DNA of 64,000 nucleotides, taken from contig OY294068.1 in assembly GCA_958510875.1 (NCBI GenBank), positions 190,736,315 to 190,800,314 of the forward strand, given 5' to 3'. This document shows, in pieces, positions 57,731 through 64,000 of the stretch. This DNA comes from Endomychus coccineus (lineage: Eukaryota > Arthropoda > Insecta > Coleoptera > Endomychidae). The position numbers and the translations under genes were made by a program. The notes beneath the pieces were generated by a model. The model worked only from the letters and a program-made list of their open reading frames with translations. It searched no databases and was not told the DNA's origin. Numbering within the stretch: the first letter of the stretch is position 1; every line of letters starts with the position of its first letter.

Positions 57731-59155
57731 TGATAATAATGATAAATTATTGCTTCAACCATTGATTTTCTCAATATTGTTCCATCTTCTCATTATCTAA
57801 AACTTGAGTTGATTCATCCATTTATTTCTGATATTCCATTTTTAAGCAATTGTCACTACTATTATTGAACAGTTTCAATGCAATTAAAAAACATACAATG
57901 AGGAAGATTGAAACGTAACATCCATTTATGAGAACATAATTAGAGAGAAATTAGTTATTTACCTATATACTACTGAAATGGATTGTTTCCTGAATTATTT
58001 GTGGATACCGGGTAGTCATTTCTTATTGTAATGTTTTTTATAGCTCCCAGTTCTTTCTCAGATGAAGTTTCTTCAAAGTTAAGTATAGAAATGTTTTATG
58101 AAGGGCCATATTTAGGATAAATAGTTCCCTCGGTTGAAACTGTGTTGCGGTCGGGTGGTAAGGAATCCCCCCCTAGTTGAAAAAAATAATTATGTCCCTT
58201 TAATTCATAGATATATTTCTTTACGTATACTCGTATAATTGTATTTTTGAATTAGAATCGCACCAATGTCTTTCCTATTGAAAATCTTGTTCCGTGGAAA
58301 TATTTTCGTATTATCTCGAATGACGACTAACGTCCCAAAACATCAAAATATGACTAAGCAGACTAAGTATTAATTTCTATCGGCTCGCATCGAATATCCG
58401 AAAGGAAGAGTTAGTGAGGTCAGAAGTTTGCATCTGCTTAACACCCTTTATGTACCTGCGGAAACATCTGTGTTATGACGAAAAATATAGCATTTCATTC
58501 ATTTTCGCAAACGTAAGTCCTTCACCGATAGGACCGTATACCTACAGGTTTCCGTCTCCATCTGTTACTTGTTTACCCTTTGATGTGGACCCTTCACTGA
58601 TAAAATGCGTGGGTGGATTGAATCACACTTGTATCATTGTTAAAAATGACACTCGGTGCAAGCTGCCTCTTTTTTTCCGAATTTGATGTGCTGGTACATA
58701 CAATGCATAGCATTATTTCGTAATAGTGGACATTACCCAGTATGTAAGAAAGCAAATATGGTTTGGAAATTATTTTATTGCTTCTATTTGAAGATTTATT
58801 ACCCTCTTCACGTTGTACACAATCATATTTGTTACATTTTTGTTACCTAGTTTTTGATATAAATTTATTATGTTTGCAAGAACTAAATGGGTACAATACA
58901 TTTCTTTGTTAACAATTTACAAACGGTACTCAAATTATTATCGCAACGATTACCGATGTGACAGTTAGTCCTCTTTGTTCACTAGAAGTACCCAACAGAA
59001 GAAAAATAGTCTGTAATCAGAAAAAAATGGAAACATCAATTTTAACGAATTCCCAATCTCCTTTACTATATTCACTTATTGAATTACATAATAATAATCA
59101 TTGCACTATTATTTGTGATCTCTTAAATGATGTAGAAAATAAATCAACCAATACC
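57731..59155. other. Spacer, nothing firmly recognised
   Basis: A 90-codon plus frame at 58,414-58,686 contains a good donor-like AAC|GTAAGT at 58,512, but no family was recognised. Confidence 0.35.
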
Positions 59156-59159
59156 TGGA

Positions 59160-60130
59160 GAGCTTCAAAATAGTGAATGATAGGCAAGATGGTTTTCATC
59201 AGCAGAGATCAACAGGAGACATGCTTGCCTATGCAACATATGTATGGCAGAAATCTATTGACAAACATGGCGAACTTCTAGCTCTATCATTAGATATCTC
59301 CAAAGCATTTGGCCGAGTCTGGCAGTCTTATCTGTTTATATGTAGTTTGCCGCTTCAACTTTGTTGTTAACTATCGAGTTTTCTACCAGATGGACCACTC
59401 CAACTTGTGATTGATGAAGTTTCCTCCGATATAATGACTATGAACGCTGGTGTTCCACAGGGAACGATCTGTTGAAAGTGTTCATAGCCTTGCCCCTATG
59501 TTATCCAATGAAGCCAGAGGAGTAAGACAGAGACAAGTCAACGTAATAGATGATGATCTGGCAACGATTTAAAGATGAGAATCTGATAATCTAGTAGCGT
59601 TTAATGCAACCAAAGATCAAGGTTGTATTTTCTCCGGGAAGGCGGATCAGACAAACTCTGATAAGATGATGATGACGGTGCCAGGTTTTCCATATTAATG
59701 CTCGATATCACCATCAACAGCATCCTCCTATGAGATGATATTGTGAGGTCTTTTGCTAAAATCGCTTCACAGAATGTTGGTTTTCTATTACATTCCAATA
59801 GGCTACTTTATATCCGAGCAGGTCCTCAAAGTCTATAAAACACAGATTTGCCCTGTCCTAGAGTACTGTCTACATCATTGGAGTTCAGCTCCCAAACATC
59901 CGCCAACCATTCTTAGATTCTATCCAGAAGTCATACTTAAGAACATATTGACATCTCTAGAACATCGTAGAGCGTAGATCTGATATCTCCCATCTAATGC
60001 AAAATCAATTGATGATGTTGTAGATCTTTACTCTCCCAACGTTTTTCAATCAGGCTTGTAGAAAATTAACTAATATCAACTCACGTAAACTCGTCAATCC
60101 AATCAGAAATCCTCAGATGGTTGGGAATTT
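59160..60130 (+). pseudogene. LINE RT, motif A to C-terminus (Q-family)
   Basis: The plus strand opens NDRQDGFHQQRSTGDMLAY, LALSLDISKAFGRVWQ (motif A; second Asp to Gly), then LVIDEVSSDIMTMNAGVPQG (motif B), after which the YADD region is lost in frameshifts. RSFAKIASQNVGFLLHSNRL and SLEHRRA belong to the C-terminal tail. It belongs with 62,790-64,000 (there QQRSTGDLLSY). 5'-truncated; it ends next to an oppositely oriented LINE. Confidence 0.75.
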
Positions 60131-60149
60131 GGGCGGAGTGAAATTATTT

Positions 60150-61461
60150 TGGTTTCATTTTTATAAATAGACAAGATTCGATTATGGGGAATCAGCAAAC
60201 CTTGTAGGTGAAGATGTCTGTTCAGGCCTGAGAGAAGCCTCGTTTTATACCTCTTCTGATCACGGAGAAAAGGGTTTGCGAGGACTTAGGCAATGTGAAA
60301 GTCCGCCTACTTCATAACAGGAGCCTCGTTTCTCCGAGAGCAACTACCTATTCAGAAGTTCTCTGAAGACGCGTAGTCCTATGGTCGCTGAGCTTCCAGG
60401 ACATTGGATCCAGGCCAGGATCTCCTAGTGGCCAATTCATCGACAACAACTTTATTTCTTGTTACGCCAGTTTGAGCGAATTCCCACAATAGTTGAAGTT
60501 TGTTCATCTCTTCAAATTCAGAAAGGGCCTCTCTACACCCCAAACTAAATCCAGTAGCGCACCTAGGACTGCTTGACTGTCTTTGCATCTAGCTCAGTAG
60601 TTTAATCTCAGTGACTCCGGGGCACAAAACCGGATTGCATACACCCCGGCCTGAAAAGAGTGGCGCGTGCGTCTAGGGGAAGCTCAACCACAGATGTGCA
60701 AGAATAAGCTATGGCCACGCCTGATTCACAAGTCTCACGCGCCTGTGAACCACATGACTTGACCCGACGGAAGTGGTCATTGTTCTCCAATGCAGTCGTC
60801 TGAGTTATGAGGACATCTGAGGCTTGGAAGTTAACAGCAGGTACTATCGCGTCCTGCTCCAGTAAAAGAATCAAGCAGCTACCAGCAGCCCAACTCCAGA
60901 TTCTGACATGGCCGGGAGGCATGGCTATCGGGTACACTAGCTCAGACCAGCAAGCAGGGGAAACAAACACGTTTCTGTCGCCGGTCACCAATTATCTCAT
61001 CTGCCTGCGACGGTTCTCTTGCATGCCAAAAATGATGCAGCTGCCTTCTTCGCCAGGTGCAGTTTCTAGTTAGGCATAGCTCCAAGGTATTCCACTGAGC
61101 TTTTTTGCATACAATGTCTCTGGTAGGGGTTCTAGTTTCAGTTATCTCGTGAAAAGAACTACTCTTATCTTGTTAGGAGTCACTGTAAGTCCCTCGGCAT
61201 GACACCAGTGAGCGTGAAGTTCTGCAAATCACATAAGCCACTTAGCTGCAGATAGTCGCAGCTGTCAAGGCATATGCATAGGCTTGAACATAAAACCCAG
61301 CCTTGTCTAGTTTGGATAACCAACTGTCTACCAGCAGGCTCCACAGTAGTGGACAGAGAACTCTTTCCTGAGGTGACGTATGGTTCAATGGGAGAGCATG
61401 GTTCTGATCCACATAACCAAGGTGAACTCAACAGTATGACAGATGGAACCATTGGGATCAA
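60150..61461 (-). pseudogene. RNase H-type LINE: RT C-terminus, RNase H, zinc tail
   Basis: Minus strand: TSPQERVLCPLLWSLLVDSW with LSKLDKAGFYVQAYAYALT is the RT block around PQGGVLSPLLW and the catalytic YADD, here mutated to YAYA. GLTVTPNKIRVVLFTR is the following block. AAASFLACKRTVAGR, then an RNase H remnant (LFSGRGV; KVVVDELATRRSWPG) and NRHLHLQGLLIPHN (zinc tail) follow in family order. Many frameshifts; catalytic residues lost. Its GC content is distinctly higher than its neighbours, suggesting younger age or a compositionally different source. Confidence 0.75.
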
Positions 61462-61975
61462 TATTTGGATATTTGAATCTGAATATGTATTTCGTCTATC
61501 AAGTTCCGATGTTCATAAGATCATAGAACTAAGCCGCAATGAGTATTTGAATTTTTCAATGTTGTAGTGATGTTTCAGTTAATCTTGTGCATTGTGTCTG
61601 CAAAAACCATCTTTTCGGATAACGGTGTACTTCATTCTCTTAAATAACTCAATCGTTCAAAACTGCGTGATAATTCCTCTAATTCTGTTTTAGTCTGATT
61701 TATTCATACTTCTAGTCGAGAATAGCAACAGTCATTCCGACAAAGCGGTCTGAGATGTTAACGAGTGCTTCTAGAATCAGCGGATATCGTGAGAACCCAA
61801 TTAAATCATTGCGTTGATCTGTAGAACGCAATTTATTAACTTCTCGACTTCATATAAACTATGGCATGCCCTAAATAGCCTCAAGTATAGTAGTGGCATA
61901 GAATAAATTCTCTATAAAAATATCATTCATAAGCTTATACTTAAGTGAATATTGAATGGAGATGTCCGTTACTTT
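61462..61975. other. Spacer, nothing recognised
   Basis: No gene or repeat recognised. Confidence 0.35.
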
Positions 61976-61979
61976 GTGA

Positions 61980-62110
61980 TATTCTATTCTTACAGATAAA
62001 AACAAGAAATTGAACTATCACTTCATTTGAAAGAACGTTGAACTTTACAGTTCATTATCAAAAAATACAATGAGAAAACACTGACATATCATAATATTTG
62101 TATGGAGTGA
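61980..62110 (-). repeat. PLE-associated terminal repeat copy
   Basis: Shares AGTTCATTATCA, ATACAATGAGAAAACA and ATTCTAAGAAT blocks with 40,480-40,610. On the minus strand TTGATAA, T, GAAC-TGTAAA-GTTC resembles the family E core and stem II, but GAAA is lost. Confidence 0.55.
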
Positions 62111-62139
62111 ATCGATTCTAAGAATTAATGGTAGTTTTT

Positions 62140-62640
62140 AACGTTAGTTTTATCATGATGATAATGTTTATCTGCGGAACTATGTTTCGAGACCCGAATC
62201 TTGCACATCATACAGATACTGATCTTAATAAAATCATGTTCTGGAGGGTTTGTGTACTCAAATAGTATCTCAATATGTTTCTAAAAACATACAAAAGTAT
62301 TTCCAGCAGTTGTCCCTATTTTGAAAATTTGTTGGATTTTCCAAAATTTTATAAGGTATGGAAAATTTTCAATTTTGGTGGACTCTGTCGTTTCTAATGA
62401 GACTTCGTAGATATACATGTTTGATGATGAGAAATTCGATTTTAACGTTAGTTTTATCATCTGATGATGTTTCGAGACCCAAAATGTTGCACATCGTATA
62501 GACACTGACCTTGATAAAATATTGTTCTGGATGGCTTCTGTAGTCAGATAGTATCTCAACATGCTTCTGAAAAGATACAAAACCGTTTCCAACATTTGTC
62601 CCGATTATGAAAACTTTTTGGATTTTCCCAAATTTTTCAA
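62140..62640. repeat. Diverged tandem repeat, family T1, right copy
   Basis: Two units with about 287 bp spacing (key blocks at 62,226 and 62,513) matching the array at 1-925, including the GAATCTTGCACATCAT and GGTATGGAAAATTTT blocks. Confidence 0.7.
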
Positions 62641-62714
62641 GGGGGTTCTGTATTCCTAATAAATAATTTAATCAAGAGCAAATCTTTAAAATTAGCTATC
62701 AATCAGAAAAAAAA

Positions 62715-62788
62715 ATGTACGTACTTTGGACCAATATCTGATAAAATGTCGAAAATCTTCAAGAAACTAAAGTTAAATGTCTTACATA
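62715..62788 (+). pseudogene. PLE linker fragment
   Basis: TYFGPISDKMSKIFKKLKLN matches the PLE linker at 40,966-41,030. It stops at the truncated 3' end of the LINE on the other strand. Confidence 0.65.
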
Positions 62789-64000
62789 CAATTACGAAGA
62801 GTAGTCTATTAGAATCTATAGAATATTCATTTGTATTGTGGAATATGAGTAGCTGCTGGGATGTAAAGTAGCTCTTGGCAGGAAATAGAAAACCAAGTAT
62901 TTGTAAAGCACTTTTCGCAATAGACCTCACATGATCGTCCCATGAGAGGATGCTGTTGGTGGTGATCCCGAGTATGGATACGAAAGACTTCATAGGAATA
63001 GTTGTACCTGACATCATCATATTAGGGATTGTATGATTCACCTACCTGGGGAAGACGTAACATTGAGTTTTGGTTGCATTAAACTGTACCAGATTAACAG
63101 ATCCCCATTTCAAAATCTTTGCCAGATCTTCAATAATCACGTCAACCTGTCTCTGTGCCGCTCCTTTGGCTTCACTGGATGGTATAGGGGCTTCAGATGA
63201 GAAAGCGTTATGAAGTGTACCATCATCTGCAAAGCTGTGGACGTGACACATGGTAACTCCCAGCAGATAGTTTATATAGAGCAGAAACAAAGTTTGTGCC
63301 AAGACAGATCCCTGTGTATTACCAGCGTTGAAAGCCATTGTATCGAGGGATATTCCGTCAACTATCACATGGAATGATCTATCTGATAGTAAGCGGCGAG
63401 GTTGAGGCGGCAAACCAAATAACGGAAGTTTCCCAAAAAGGCTCAGGTACAAGAATCGGTCAGATGCTTTGGAGATACAGCTAGAGATTCCCCATGTTTC
63501 TAAATAGATGTCATACATGTGTTACGTAGGAAAGCAGGTCTCCTGTTGATCTCTGCTGAGGAAAGCCATATTGCCGGTCATTCAAGATTTTGGAGCTCTC
63601 TACGTATTCTTTGAGCTCTATGCTGACTGATTTGTTTATCACTATATGTATTAGGTCTTCTTTCCTTTGTTTTGGACTTGGTTAGACTCTAGCTGTCTTT
63701 CAGCTGGGGGAACACACCAAGTTCGTATGAAATGGTAAGCAACCTGCAGAGAAGTGGTGTTATTTCAGGCGAATATTCCTATAGAACGACAGGTGGAATT
63801 CCATCTGAGCCCATAGACCTTTTGGGGGTATTGAAATCAAGCAGAATGCGCTCAATTTTGCGGTGTCGGAAGACAATTTCAGGCATATGGCTATCGATGG
63901 CAGCAATATCAGGAGGGTCCTTTCCTTGTGGATCCAGAGTAGAATTTGCTGCAAACATACCAGCAAAATGGTTGGATGTATTAGCCAGTGTGCCATCATT
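62789..64000 (-). pseudogene. LINE RT, longest copy of the Q-family, runs off the window
   Basis: Minus strand from 64,000: SMGSDGIPPVVL and EYSPEITPLLCRLLTISYEL (RT fingers), FPQQRSTGDLLSY, ISKASDRFLYLSLFGKLPLF (motif A, Asp lost in a rearranged segment), SFHVIVDGISLDTMAFNAGN with TQGSVLAQTLFLLYIN (motif B), HVHSFADDGTLHNAF (catalytic FADD, intact), ILKWGSVNLVQFNATKTQC and DDHVRSIAKSALQILGFLFP. A non-RNase H Jockey/CR1-like LINE. The 3' end is missing and the 5' part lies beyond the window; several frameshifts. Confidence 0.85.

Noticed and set aside
62440..62490. CTGATGATG followed by TTTCGAGACC in the T1 repeat, resembling a hammerhead
   Set aside because: The second motif is in the wrong orientation and no stem II or stem I can form.
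1..64000. Bacterial features such as operons, CRISPR arrays or Shine-Dalgarno sites
   Set aside because: The content is eukaryotic transposon debris; no regularly spaced palindromic array or compact gene cluster was seen.

Overview
The window looks like repeat-dominated, AT-rich euchromatin from an arthropod, most likely an insect. No bacterial-style gene clusters are present. The recognisable coding matter is transposon debris of types common in insect genomes: non-LTR retrotransposons with and without RNase H, Penelope-like elements (PLEs) with GIY-YIG endonuclease, mariner/IS630-like transposases, a Helitron helicase-endonuclease tail, tRNA-derived SINEs and long foldback elements. The species is not identifiable from sequence alone.

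Layout. 1-925 is a diverged tandem repeat (unit about 290 bp) that recurs at 62.1-62.6 kb. 2.1-4.2 kb holds a mariner-like element on the minus strand, split by a poly(A)-tailed LINE, next to a second LINE. 6.2-6.6 kb is a 207-bp in-frame tandem duplication. 8.2-9.1 kb is a Helitron helicase-endonuclease end. 10.0-11.4 kb is a head-to-head pair of repeats carrying hammerhead-like motifs. 12.35-13.3 kb is a foldback plus a PLE piece. 14.4-15.85 kb holds LINE and PLE remnants. 16.4-21.1 kb holds LINE pieces. 21.3-23.1 kb holds SINEs, a minisatellite and another hammerhead-like fold. 24.15-25.2 kb is a mariner-like pseudogene interrupted by a hammerhead repeat. 26.55-27.47 kb is a 920-bp foldback. 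31.9-32.1 kb is a GC-rich 24-bp minisatellite. 32.4-33.25 kb is a LINE endonuclease. 34.35-35.6 kb is a mariner-like pseudogene. 36.7-38.3 kb is a possible LTR. 40.4-41.8 kb is a PLE composite. 44.9-45.4 kb is a transposase. 46.3-47.7 kb holds LINE and PLE tails. 48.95-49.4 kb is a two-exon THAP-domain frame, the best host-gene candidate. 50.85-52.3 kb is a hammerhead repeat interrupted by a foldback. 53.1-53.8 kb is the best-preserved PLE endonuclease. 56.2-64 kb holds four or more LINE pieces in both orientations.

The most notable signal is a set of self-cleaving-RNA-like folds. Two copies (51,228-51,307 plus; about 25,060-25,140 minus) keep the complete hammerhead core, an inner stem I, a two-base-pair stem III with a four-base loop, and an outer stem I whose two strands differ between copies yet still pair. 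A second set, found next to PLE endonuclease remnants or PLE tails, carries U at core position 3 and A at position 8, a paired double change relative to the usual C3-G8. Hammerheads are known from PLEs and retrozymes; the families here, their head-to-head arrangement and the U3-A8 variant deserve checking. All functional statements about these RNAs are inference from sequence.
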